Source: Bradyrhizobium diazoefficiens USDA 110 | GTDB taxonomy: Bacteria > Pseudomonadota > Alphaproteobacteria > Rhizobiales > Xanthobacteraceae | NCBI RefSeq assembly: GCF_000011365.1 | Contig: NC_004463.1 | Location: 3,582,001 to 3,646,000, forward strand | Length of the DNA stretch: 64,000 nt | Direction: 5' to 3' | Shown: in pieces, positions 8,186 to 19,300 of the stretch | Numbering within the stretch: the stretch's first letter is position 1 | How the letters are laid out: every line of letters begins with the position of its first letter | Notes under the pieces: model-generated | Databases searched by the model: none | What the model was told of the DNA's origin: nothing | The model's input: only the letters and a program-made list of their open reading frames with translations | Translations under genes and position numbers: made by a program

Positions 8186-9213
8186 TCGCGGATCTCGTCG
8201 GCGCGTGCCAGCAGCGTGAACGGTATGGTCAAATCCAGCGTACGGGCGACCGTGCGGTTGATCAGCAGCTCGTATTTGCGTGGCGATTGCACCGGGAGAT
8301 CGCCGGCCTTGGTGCCGCGCAGGATCAGATCGACATAGTCGGCCGAGCGCACTTCGAGCGTCGGCCCGTAGCTCATCAGCCCGCCCGCATCCATGAAATA
8401 ATGGAACGGATAGATCGTGGGGACGCGATATTTGGCCGCTGCCGCCACGACCGCCTGCCGGTGGATCACGAGGAAGCTGTCGACCAGCGCAACCATCGCC
8501 GCTTTGGGCGGTTCGGAGAGGCGCCCGATGACTTCGTCAATTTCCGTTGGCGCGTTGACGGGGGCGGGGACCACGGAGACGCCGGATGCTGCGGCCTCTT
8601 GCTCGATGGAGTCGAGGAAGAAGCGCCCGCCGCGCGGCGTGGTCGCCGGGTTGAACAGCACACCGACGCGCGCAACGTCAGGCACGGCCTCCCGGATGAG
8701 CTGAAGCCATTTGCCGCCCATCTCGGCGGAGCTGTTGGTGAAGCCGGTGACGTTGCCGCCGGGATGCGCGAGGCTCTCCACGAAGCCATTGCCGACGGGA
8801 TCGTTGGCCGTCGCGAAGACGATCGGGATGGTTTTGGTGGCTGCCAGGACTGCCGCGGTTTCGATCGTCGAGCCGGTCAGGATCACGTCCGGCTTCAGCT
8901 CCAGCAATTCCTGGACCGCGGTCTTCAGTCTATCGGAGCTGCCGAAAGTCGAACGGAGTTCGAGGCGGAAGTTGACGCCTTCGACCCAGCCTCGCTGCCT
9001 CAAACCCACGATGAGGCCGCCGAGGCGGGAGGTCGGGCTGTCGGTCATGCTCCTTCTGGTCAATTCGTCGTCGAGCGGTAATCCCGTCAGCGAGGCGACG
9101 ATCCGCATGCGATCAGATGTTGCGCCGAGCGCGAGCCATCCCGCAGCGCTTGTCCCCGCAAGGCGAATGAACCCGCGGCGATCGACCGCGAAAGCGGAAG
9201 GCCGTTCGGTCAT
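8182..9213 (-). CDS. Periplasmic substrate-binding protein (ABC_sub_bind family), probable sensor partner
   Basis: 343-residue protein of the ABC_sub_bind family (tripartite LpqY/TorT-like fold, Pfam PF04392 type). The start at 9213 gives a Tat-like export signal, DRRGFIRLAGTSAAGWLAL at about residues 10-28; an in-frame start at 9276 is possible but would put 21 non-signal residues first. The conserved lobe is readable (LKPDVILTGSTIETAAVLAATKTIPIVFATANDPVG, and HPGGNVTGFTNSSAEMGGKWLQLI). No permease or ATPase lies next to it. Its stop overlaps the kinase start by four bases, so it is made with the kinase and probably presents a ligand to it in the periplasm. Ligand unknown. Confidence 0.85.
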   Translation of the reverse strand: MTERPSAFAVDRRGFIRLAGTSAAGWLALGATSDRMRIVASLTGLPLDDELTRRSMTDSPTSRLGGLIVGLRQRGWVEGVNFRLELRSTFGSSDRLKTAVQELLELKPDVILTGSTIETAAVLAATKTIPIVFATANDPVGNGFVESLAHPGGNVTGFTNSSAEMGGKWLQLIREAVPDVARVGVLFNPATTPRGGRFFLDSIEQEAAASGVSVVPAPVNAPTEIDEVIGRLSEPPKAAMVALVDSFLVIHRQAVVAAAAKYRVPTIYPFHYFMDAGGLMSYGPTLEVRSADYVDLILRGTKAGDLPVQSPRKYELLINRTVARTLDLTIPFTLLARADEIRE

Positions 9214-9507
9214 GAAATTCTTTGCATGATGATTGCCCCAAGGCGGATGCTTAGCGCGAACCGCCGGCATCCACAATTGATGAAAAAATGCGCTTGTGAA
9301 TGTTCATTCGCAGCGTTTGGCAACCCGATACCGTATTCCTACGCCGCTGAGGAGTCGCTGTTTCGAGCCTTGTCTGCTCCGTGATGTTTTGTAGCGCCTT
9401 ATGGCATTGCAACATTTTCCGTCTCGGTTGCGACGGCGGTTCGGAGAAGCCGATTTCGTGACTGCCGATTTTTGAAGCGTTCTTTCAAGTTGTTTCGAAG
9501 GTTCTCG
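9214..9507. other. Divergent intergenic region, no gene seen
   Basis: 294 bases between the divergent starts of the binding-protein gene and the small secreted-protein gene. It must hold promoters for both. It is more AT-rich than its surroundings in places, for example around 9380-9425, but I found no convincing -35/-10 pair or long palindrome. A GAAGG ribosome site is present at 9497-9501. Confidence 0.6.
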
Positions 9508-10254
9508 ATGCGCAAAATCTATCTCGTTCCGGCCCTCGTCGGCCTTCTCACCTTTGTGGCTGCAGGTCCGGTGGCGGCTCAGGGCGCCGTTCCAAAGCAG
9601 AAGGCGGCGCAGGCCCCGAAGGCTGCTGCGGCTGGGGCTGCTCCGGCGGCCGGCGCCCCGGCGGCGGCCACGACCGAGGCGCCGAGCGCCGGCGCGGATG
9701 ACAAGGCAAAGTCGATCGACGGCTTCCGCTCCGCCAAGTTCGGCATGGGCGAAGCCGACGTGCGCGCGGCGATGATCAAGGACTTCAACGCCAAGCCCGA
9801 CGCCATCAAGGCGCAGGACAACGCGTCCGAGCTGACGCATAGCATCCTCATGTCGGTTCCCGAGCTGCTGCCGAACGGCGGTACCGCCGAGCTCTCCTAC
9901 GTGTTCGGCTACAAGTCCAAGTCGCTGATCCAGGTCGGCGCCGTCTGGTCGAAGGGGACCGACGCGGCGATAACGCCGGAAAAGCTGTTCTCCAACGCCA
10001 ACATCCTGCGCGCCCATTTCATGGGCGAAGGCTTCAAGCCTGATTCCATCGCAGTCAACATGCCGGTTGCCGGCGGCATCGTGATGTTCCGCGGCAGCGA
10101 CGCCAAGGACCGCTCGGTGATCCTGCTGCTCCAGGGCACGTTCGAGAACAAGGACAACAACCAGCGTGTGCTGACCCCGACCAGCCTGCTGCTGTTCTAC
10201 GTGGCCGACGCCAAGAGCCCCGACATCTTCAAGCTGCCGCCCGGCCAGTTCTGA
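9508..10254 (+). CDS. Secreted protein of unknown function upstream of the exoprotein gene
   Basis: 248-residue exported protein that I do not recognise. The start at 9508 is supported by a GAAGG site six bases upstream and by a clean Sec signal (MRKIYLVPALVGLLTFVAAG, cleavage near VAAQ-GA); an in-frame start at 9472 would bury the signal. Residues about 24-60 are an Ala/Pro/Lys-rich linker. From about residue 66 there is a compact domain beginning FRSAKFGMGEADVRAAMIKDF, which resembles the short helix-turn openings of small periplasmic proteins whose function is set by a neighbour. No cysteines, no transmembrane segment after the signal. It ends 72 bases before the 17-kb exoprotein gene on the same strand and may be co-transcribed with it. 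A role in folding or secretion of that protein is speculation. Confidence 0.8.
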   Translation: MRKIYLVPALVGLLTFVAAGPVAAQGAVPKQKAAQAPKAAAAGAAPAAGAPAAATTEAPSAGADDKAKSIDGFRSAKFGMGEADVRAAMIKDFNAKPDAIKAQDNASELTHSILMSVPELLPNGGTAELSYVFGYKSKSLIQVGAVWSKGTDAAITPEKLFSNANILRAHFMGEGFKPDSIAVNMPVAGGIVMFRGSDAKDRSVILLLQGTFENKDNNQRVLTPTSLLLFYVADAKSPDIFKLPPGQF

Positions 10255-10326
10255 TGCCGGACGCCTTCGACGTCATTCTCCCACCCGGTTGTGGATCGGC
10301 GCCAATGCCGATGAAGAGGATATGAA

Positions 10327-13300
10327 ATGCGCGGACCATCTGCGACGCGAAACAACGATGAGCTGACGACGCTGCGGGGGCTTGCGCGCTTCCGCTCGAT
10401 GTCGCTGCTCTGCGCGATGCAGATGGTCTTCCTGCCGGTGTTCAGCGTCCGCGTTCAGGCGCAGACGGCGAACGTCATCGTTCCGGACGGACGCACCGGG
10501 ACGTCCTTGCAGACCTCCGGCGGCGTCACCAACGTCACGACGTCGACGGTCTCCGGCAACAACGCCTTCAACTCGTTCTCGCAGTTCAGCGTCGGGCAGG
10601 GCAACACCGTCAACCTGCAACTGCCGACCGGCACGCAAAACCTCGTCAACATCGTTCGCGACGCGCCGGTCTACGTCAATGGCACGCTGAACTCCTACAT
10701 GAACGGTGCGATCGGCGGTAACGTCTATTTCGCCGATCCCAAGGGGTTCGTGGTCGGCCGTTCCGGCACGGTGAATGTCGGCAGCCTCAACGTCTCGACG
10801 CCGACGCGCGAGTTCACCGACAGCCTGATCGGCGCGGGCGGGGCGATCAACCAGTCGGCCGTCGGCAATCTGATGGCCGGCTCGTTCCCGGTCTCGCCCG
10901 ACGGCAACATCCGCATCTACGGCCGGGTCAATGCGCAGGATGGCGTGCGGTTGACCGGGCAGAACGTCTATGTCGGCGGCGCCACCCAGCGCGATATCGC
11001 CAATCTCGATCATGCCGCGAAATTTGCGGCCTCCGTCAACTCCAAGGGTCTGCGCAGCGCCAGCTCGATCACCGTCAGCAACGGCTCGATCCATATCGGT
11101 GCGGTCAACAATGCCAGGGTCAACGGGCGTCTGACCGCGCAGAGCAAGACCGCAACGCCAAGCAACATCACCGTTCAGGCCGGCAACAACATCGATGTCG
11201 GCAAGAAAGCCAATCTCAACATCGCAAGCGCAAACGGCAATGCCGGAGAGATCCGCCTGAAGGCGGCGCAGAACCTGACCGTCGCGGGCGGCGCCAGGTT
11301 CGATGCCAGCGCGAAGACGGGCAATGCCGGTCTCGTCGACTTCAGCGCGAACGGGATCATCGACATCGGGAAAGGCATCAAGGTCGATCTCAGTGCGGAC
11401 AACGGCAAGGCCGGCACGCTGCTGATCGACCCCACCGACGTGGTCGTGGGCGATGCCGCCCAGGGCGACTCCGGCGTGACGCTGTCGAACAGCTCCATCG
11501 CTAATGCGCTCGCCGGGCTCAGCGCGGGTGCCGACTACCTCATCCAGGCGGATCATTCCATCACGCTCGCCGCGCATGCGATGATCGATGCCCGCCGTCT
11601 CGATGGCTCCGGCCATTCGACCGGCAACGCCAACAACGTCATCATCGACGCGCCCAACATCGAGATCATGAATGGCGCGCAGATCCTGGCCCAGTCGGTC
11701 AATTTCGGCGGGACCACCTACGCCGACGGTAACGTGACGCTGAGGGCGACGGCGAGCGACATCAAGCTGTCCGGCCAGGCCACCGCCGCGACGGCGATCA
11801 CGGTCGACGGCAAGATCACCGGCGGCATCATCTCGATCACCGCAACCTCGACCGCCGTGTCAAGTTTCCTGAACGGTTCTGTGGCCGGTGATTTCGCGCT
11901 TGTCGGCTCGACGCTGGCCGCCTCGCTGCTCGGGCTCAATGGCGGCTATGTCGCGGCAAGCGCCACTGCGACCATCAACATCAACAGCCATGCCGACATC
12001 AACGGCCGCGGCGATGTCACCATTTCCGCGCATGCCACGGAGACCGCGTCGGATCCGGCGGTCGCCTCCACCTTGCTTGGCAGCCTGACGCCGGTCGCGG
12101 CCGGCGTGGTCGTCGGCAAGATCGACGGCACTGCCACGACCAACGTGGCCTCGGGCGCGACGGTCAACGCCGGCGGCAACCTCGAGGTCAAGGCGCTCAA
12201 CGACGCGACCATCGCCGTCACTGCCCTCGCGGCATCGACGAGCGCGCAGATCGTCCCGACGGTGGCCTATTCCAAGGGATCAGTGTCGACGACCGCCAAC
12301 GTCGCGACCGGCGCGCATATTGCGGCGGGCCTGGTGAACACGAGCGGCAGCACGCTGAAGGTGCGCGCGATCAACAACAATTCCTTCTCGACCAGCGCAA
12401 CGTCGGTCGCGGCACCCGGGACGGGGGCGAGCGGCGCCGTCGGCGGGGCGTTCGCCATCAGCGACATCACGACGTCCGCGACCGCGACGCTCGGCGCATC
12501 GCTCGGAACCGATACCGCCAACCGGATGAACGGCTCCGTTCTCGTTGAAGCGACGTCGGACACGACGAGCAATTCCACGATGGCCTCGTCCATCGCCGGC
12601 CTGCCGGCGCTGATCGCGGCGATCGAACGAGGACTGCGCGCCGTCACCTCGCCGACGTCGATCATCAGGGACCATATGGGCTCGCTGATGCCGTTGAGCT
12701 TCGATTTCAAGGTCGCAGGCGCGCTGTCGCTGGCCAACAGCAGCCAGAGCGCGACCGCTGCGATCGCGCAAAATCCGAGCGGCGGCGCGCCGAGCATCTA
12801 TGCCAGCGGCAACGTTGCCGTTGCCAGCAATGTCATCGATCGCGGCGTTCGCAGCAATGCGACGTCCAGCGCGATCACGAAGGATCCGGTGTCCGGCGAG
12901 AGCACCGCGATCAGCGCGGCCGTCGCCTGGGGCAATTTCACGCATAATTCAAACGCCTATGTCGGCAATGGCACACTGATCAACGCAGCGAACATCGCCG
13001 TCGATGCCACCACCGAACTGCCGATCACCAATTCCTGGCTGAAGTGGGATGGTTTGGGCGCGGTGCTGAGCCACCTCAACGGCAATCTCGGCGTCGGCGG
13101 CAACATCCTGACCAGCTACGCCAATGCCACCGCGGACGCCGGCGACACGATCGGCATCGCCGGTTCGCTGAATCATTTCGTCGTGAACAACAACACGACG
13201 GCGTGGGTGGCCGGAAGCGCGAGCCTGACGGCGACCTGCGCGACCGCGGCCTGCGGCAGTGGCACCGGCTGGTCGGTCGGGATGGACAATGGCGACGTCC

Positions 13301-16300
13301 ATACCTACAACGCCAGCATCCAAATCGCGGCCACCACGACCACGGCGTCGATCGACGCCGCCGGCAATGTCGGCACGCTCGGCTTCCTGTTCGGCAACAC
13401 CTCGGGCGGCTCCTCCGTCGGCGGCGCGCTCAATCTCGTCCAGTTCAACACCAATACCATCGCCGGCGTTTCGGACCGCGCGACGCTGCGTGCGGCGGAC
13501 GACATCGCCGTCAACGCGATCACTTCAGACCGGTTCGTCGCTGTCGCACCGTCGTCCGGCAAGGCTGCCGGCACGCTGGCGCTGAATGGCATCACTTCGC
13601 TCGGTTTCCTGAACAACACGACGCACGCGTCGATATCGAGCCAGGCCACCGTCTATGCACCGACCGTCGGCATCCTGGCGCAGCAGGATCTGTCGGTCGT
13701 GACGCTGTCCGGCGCGATGAGCTATAACGGGAGCGGCGGTTCGGCGGTCGGCTTGTCGGTCGCCTATCTCGGCGCAAATACCGACACCGCCGCCTATGTC
13801 GGCGACAACCATTCCGACATCCGGCCCGGCGTGTTCAGCTCCAACGATCCGTTCGCTGGCACCAGCGGCGGAAGCGGGGCGGTCAATGTCGACAATCTGA
13901 CACTCAGCGCGACCACGTCGGGGCGAATCACCGCGGCCGCCGTGGCGGCAGCCGTCTCCGACCCGGCGTCGTCGAATTTCTCCGACAAGGCAGGCGCTGC
14001 CGGCGCCGCCTCGACCGGAGGCACCGCCGGCGTGACGACGGCGGCGGGCAAGATCGGTTCGACCTCGGGATCGAGCACCAGCGGCTTCAGCCTCGATCTC
14101 GCCGGCAGCTCGTCGGTGAGCGACGTCTCGCTCGGCACCAGCGCCTATATCAAGAACACGACGGTCAACAAGTACACCACGACCAGCGCCGTTCTGACCA
14201 ATACGATCGTTCAGGCGCTCAACGACACCATGCTCAACAATGGTTCCGGCTCGGCGGCGCTCAATCTGGCCGGAGGGTCCGCCCAGGGGGCTGCGATCGG
14301 CGGTGCGATCGCGGCGGCGATGTCGAACAACGCGACACTCGCCTATATCTACGGCACCACCGTGAACAACCAGAGTTCGGTGACGGTGCAGGCGCTCAAC
14401 GGCGGCTCGGAGACCGTCGTCGCCATCGGCGTGGCGGGATCGAAATCCAACGCGGCGTCGCTGTCGGCCTCCGTCGGCATCATCACGGACAGCGCCAACG
14501 CCTATATCGAGAGCTCGACGATCACGGGGCAAGCCACCGGCGTCAATCGCGCGCTCGAGGTCGACGCCTACCAGACCACGAACATCGCGATCGGCGGCGG
14601 GTCGCTCTATATAACCGGTGGCCAGGCCGGCGTCGGCATCGGGCTGACCTACGCGTCGATTGCCGATCCCACGGGTGGGAACGCGACCGACGCGCATATC
14701 CGCAGCACCTCGATCTCGAACTACGACACCCTGCTGGTGATGGCCGACAGCGCCAGCGTGATCGCGGCCGGTGCGGCCTCGGGCGGGGCAGGGTCCAACG
14801 GGCTTGCCGGCGCGATCGTCGTCAGCGAGATCTCGCCGACCACGACGGCCTATATCAGCAGCGGGGCCACGGTGAGCATCGACGTTGGCCGCGTAACGGT
14901 GCTGGCGGACAGCGGCGCAGTGTCGGCGCTGGATACGGCTCTCGGAAACCTCGTCAAGAAGTCGAACAACAATCATCTCGCCGAGGACACCTGCACGGTC
15001 GCCGGCGGCACGGGCGGGCAGAACTGCATCGACTTCGGCGCGGCTGCGCTCAATGACGGCGCGGGCAACGGTCCGGGCGCCAGCATCGTCTCCGTTGCGG
15101 GCCTGATCCAGGCCGGCAAGAACAATGTCGGCGCCTCGATCGTCTACAACACCGTTGCGACGACGCACTCGGCCTATATCGCCAACGTCCTGATGACGGC
15201 CGGCAGCAACGGCAATGTCAGCGTGAGCGCGATCGATTCCTCCAAGATCCAGGCTGTCACGATCGGCTTCGGCCTTGCGACCGGACAATTTGCCGGCGTC
15301 GGTGGCACCACGATCAGCAGCATCTCCAACACCGTCTCCGCGGCCATCGGCAACAACCAGTCCAGCACGACGCAATCGTCCGTCACGGCCAAGAACATTT
15401 CCGTCAGCGCGACCGACAATTCCAGCATCACCGGAACCGCCGCCATCGCGGGGGCGTCGACGCAAGGAAGCGCCGCGGGTCTGGCGCTCGTCTACAGCAG
15501 CATCGCCAACAACGTCAGCGCCGGCGTCACCGGCTCCAAGCTGACCGCCTCAGGTAATGTCGCGGTCGGTGCGAACTCGAACGCCAGCATCTCGACGGTC
15601 GCCGTCGGTATCGCGATGTCCTCGCAGGTCGGGCTGGCCGGCTCGGTCGCCACCAATCTGATGGGGACCAACGTCACCGCCAGTATCACGGCGGCAGGTA
15701 CCAACGGTATCAATGGCGCCGACGTCATCGCCACCAACAACGTCGCCGTGATCGCCGGCAACAACGACAAGGTTGGCGTGTTCGGCGGCGCGGTGTCGAT
15801 CAGCAAGGGGGCGGCGGGCGGCGCGGGCTCGCTGGTCACCAACCAGATCACGGGAACCACTGCGGCCTATATCAGCGGCGCGAACACCAAGGTCGACGCG
15901 CTCGGGACCAGCAGCACCGATACGCTGTCGGTCAACAACGGCTCGCTGGTGCATGCCTTCGATCTCGGCACCGCGCACGCGCCGACCGACACCACGCCCG
16001 ACCTCACCGAGAACCAGGACACCGTGCGCGGCCTTGCCGTGGTCGCGAGCTCGCACCAGGCTGTCGTGACCAACGTCGCGTCGGTCGCCGCGAGTGGCGG
16101 CATCTCGATCATGATCAACCCGATCACTAACGTGATGAGCGGGGCGACACGAGCCTATATCGACAGCGCGTCCATCGACACGCGCCTGACCTCGTCGACG
16201 CTCAAGCCGCAGATCGAGGTGGCCGCATCGAGCTTCTCCTATTCCGGCGCATTCGGCGCAGGCATCGCCTACGGCAGCAGCGGCGGCGGTGGCGCGACGA

Positions 16301-19300
16301 TTGTCTCGACGACGATCTCGCGCGAGACCTTCGCCTATATCACCAATGCCACGGTCGGCGGCGTCCAGTCGTCGAGCGCGACGTTGGGCGCCGTGACCGT
16401 GAAGGCCAATGCGGAGCAGGATGCGTCCTCGATTGCGATCGGCTTCAACAGCGGCTCGGTCGGCCTGAACGTCTTCCAGGCGACCACGGAAGCCTATGTC
16501 GACGGCGGCGCGCTGACCGCTTCGTCGCTGACGGTCAACGCCAACAACAACACCGGCATCTTCTCCGCGAACGGCTCTGGTGCCTATGGCAGCCAGGCCG
16601 CGATCGGCGCGGCGTTCCTGGTCCAGGTCTCCTCGAACCGGACGCTGGCCTATGTCGGCGATGAGTTCCGCTATCAGGGCAATGGCGCCGCGCACACCAC
16701 CGCGCTCAATTTGAGCGGTGCGCTCGACGTCGAAGCCAAGACCAAGAACCGCTTCGAGGCCTATGCAATCGGTGGTGCGCTCTCGACGGGCACCGCCGCG
16801 ATCGCCGGCATGGCGAACATCGAGGTCGCCAACAACAACACCATCGCCGGCGTCTACGACACCACGCTGCAGGGGGTGACGGGCGGTGCGGCCGGCGCGG
16901 TCACGGTCAACGCCAACGAGGACGTCGCGATCAAGGAGATCGCGGGCGCGCTCGCGGTCGGCGCCAGCGGAGGAGGGGTCGGCGTCGGCGCTGCGGCCAA
17001 CGTCATCGTGTTCAAGAGCCGGACCGTTGCCGAGAGCTGGAACAGCAATCTGAACTCGTCAGGCGCGATCAACGTCAACGCGCTCAGCACCAAGGAGGTG
17101 CTGTCCTACGCGGTCACCGCCGGCATCGGCGGCAGCGCCGGCATCGGCGCGACCGTCGGCGTCATCATCATCGGCACCAACACCGCGGACGCCGACACGC
17201 AGGGCCAGCAGACCGGCCAGCTCAACCAAGGTGGCAACGGCACCATCGCGTCCGTCAACAGCGGCACGAGCAACACGCATGGCAGTGGTGCCGTCGCGAG
17301 CGGCACGGCCGGCAATCCGAACAGTGCCAATGTCAGCTCGACCTACGACGTCAGCAATATCCTGAGCGGCGGCAATGACGCGGTCATCGCCCAGATCGCG
17401 GGCGGCAACGTCACGGGCACGCAAGTCAACGTCTCGGCCACCAGCGCCAACGCGGCCAAGATGTATCTGCTCGGCGCGGGCTTTGCCAAGAATCTCGGCA
17501 TTGGCGCCGGCATCGGCTACACCAGCGTCAACAGCACCGTGGTCGCCAACCTCAGCGACTACGGACGCAACGGCGCCGGCGTGCTGGTGGCCGCGGATAC
17601 GCCTTTGGCCGTCGCGGCGCCCGCCGTCAACGTCCTGGCGGTCGTCAAGGATGCGACCGACGGACCTTATGCCGGCAAGACCATCGATACCGAGGCGATC
17701 GCCGGCGGTGCGGCGCTTTACTTCGGCGCTCAGGCCTCGGTGGCGGTCGGCAATGTCAGCAACACCGTGGTGGCCTTGCTTGGCGGCCAGATCACCGGCA
17801 CGGGGGGCAACGGCGTCGCCGTCCTGGCGCAGGATTCAACGAGCCAGGTCGTCTTCACCGGCGGCGCAAGTGCCGGCGCCGTGGCCGCCGGCGCTTCGGT
17901 CGCAACGGCAAGCCGAAACAGCTCCGTCACAGCGCGGGTCCTGGACGACGCTACCGTCAACACTTCGACATTGGGTGTCGGGGCCTCGGGCGCTGGCACC
18001 TTGACGACGACGGCAACGGCGCTCTCGGGCGGTATCGTCGCCGGCGCCGGCGCGGATGCAGAGGCCCACGAAAACTCGGGCGTGCTCGCCGAGATCGGAT
18101 CCGGCGCAGTCATCACCACGTCTGCGACCGGCGACGGCACGCTGGTAGGAGCCGCGATCAAGCCGAATCTGTTGAGCGAGGCGATCGGCGTGTCGGTCGG
18201 CGGCGGCGCGGTCGGCGTCGCCATCGCCCAATCGACCGTCGGAGCCACGGTCACGGCCGATGTCGGTGACAACACCAGCTTCTCGGGTGGCAAGCTCGCC
18301 GTGACCGCCATGGCGCTCGTCCCCATCATCGGCACGCAAACGAACGGAACCACGACCACGCCGATCTATGGCACGACGACCTGGGCCAAGGCGCTCGCCG
18401 GCGGCGGCGGCTCGCTGATCGGCGCGCAGGGCAGTTTCGCAAGGGCCTCCGAAAACGCGACGGTCAAGGCCTATGGCGGGGCGGGAATCCGGCTCCCCAA
18501 TGCCGACGTGTCCATCACGGCTGAAAACGACAGCTCGCAATATGCCGAGGGGACCGGGCTTTCGAGCGGCTTCCTGGCCCTCGGCGCCACCGTGGCCCAA
18601 ACGTCGTCGGACGCGAAAACCTACGCCTATCTGGGCGCGCCCGCAGATATGGACGCCCTGAACCGCGCCGCCTACACCGGCAAGCTCACGATCCAGGCGG
18701 ACGGCAGGGACACGAATTTCTCCAACGCGATAGTCGGCGCGGGCGGTACCTATGCCGGTGCGGCGGCGGTCGCCACCACCAGCTCGACCGCCGTAACCAA
18801 TGCGCGGTTCGACGGCGGCTCGACGGACGACACGCTCTATCTCGGCGGCCTCACGATCAAGGCGACGCACACCACGAATTACGCCGCGAGCGGCGACGCC
18901 TATCAGGCGTCCACGGCGGGCGTGTCCGCCGGCAAGACCAGGAACGACGTCGACTCCACCACGACAGCCGAGATCGGGACGCATCTGATCATCAACTCGG
19001 CGGCCGGCGACATGGTCGTCATCGCCAACGACATCGTCAACCAAGCCGGCGGCGGCGCGCGATCGGGCTCGGGCGGCTCATTCTCGGGAGCGGCGGCGCT
19101 GAGCGAGTCCTTCGTGACCCAGCGCGTCAATACCAATATCGGCGCCGGCACGGTGCTGAGCCTCAACGACGATCCCAGGACCTCGACCGCGGTGATCAAC
19201 ATCGAGGCCTACAACACGCTGAGCACCAACGATACCGCGAGCCTCGCCACCGCCAGCTTCTTCGCCGGCGGCGGCGCCGAATCCAACATGACGGCGAATG

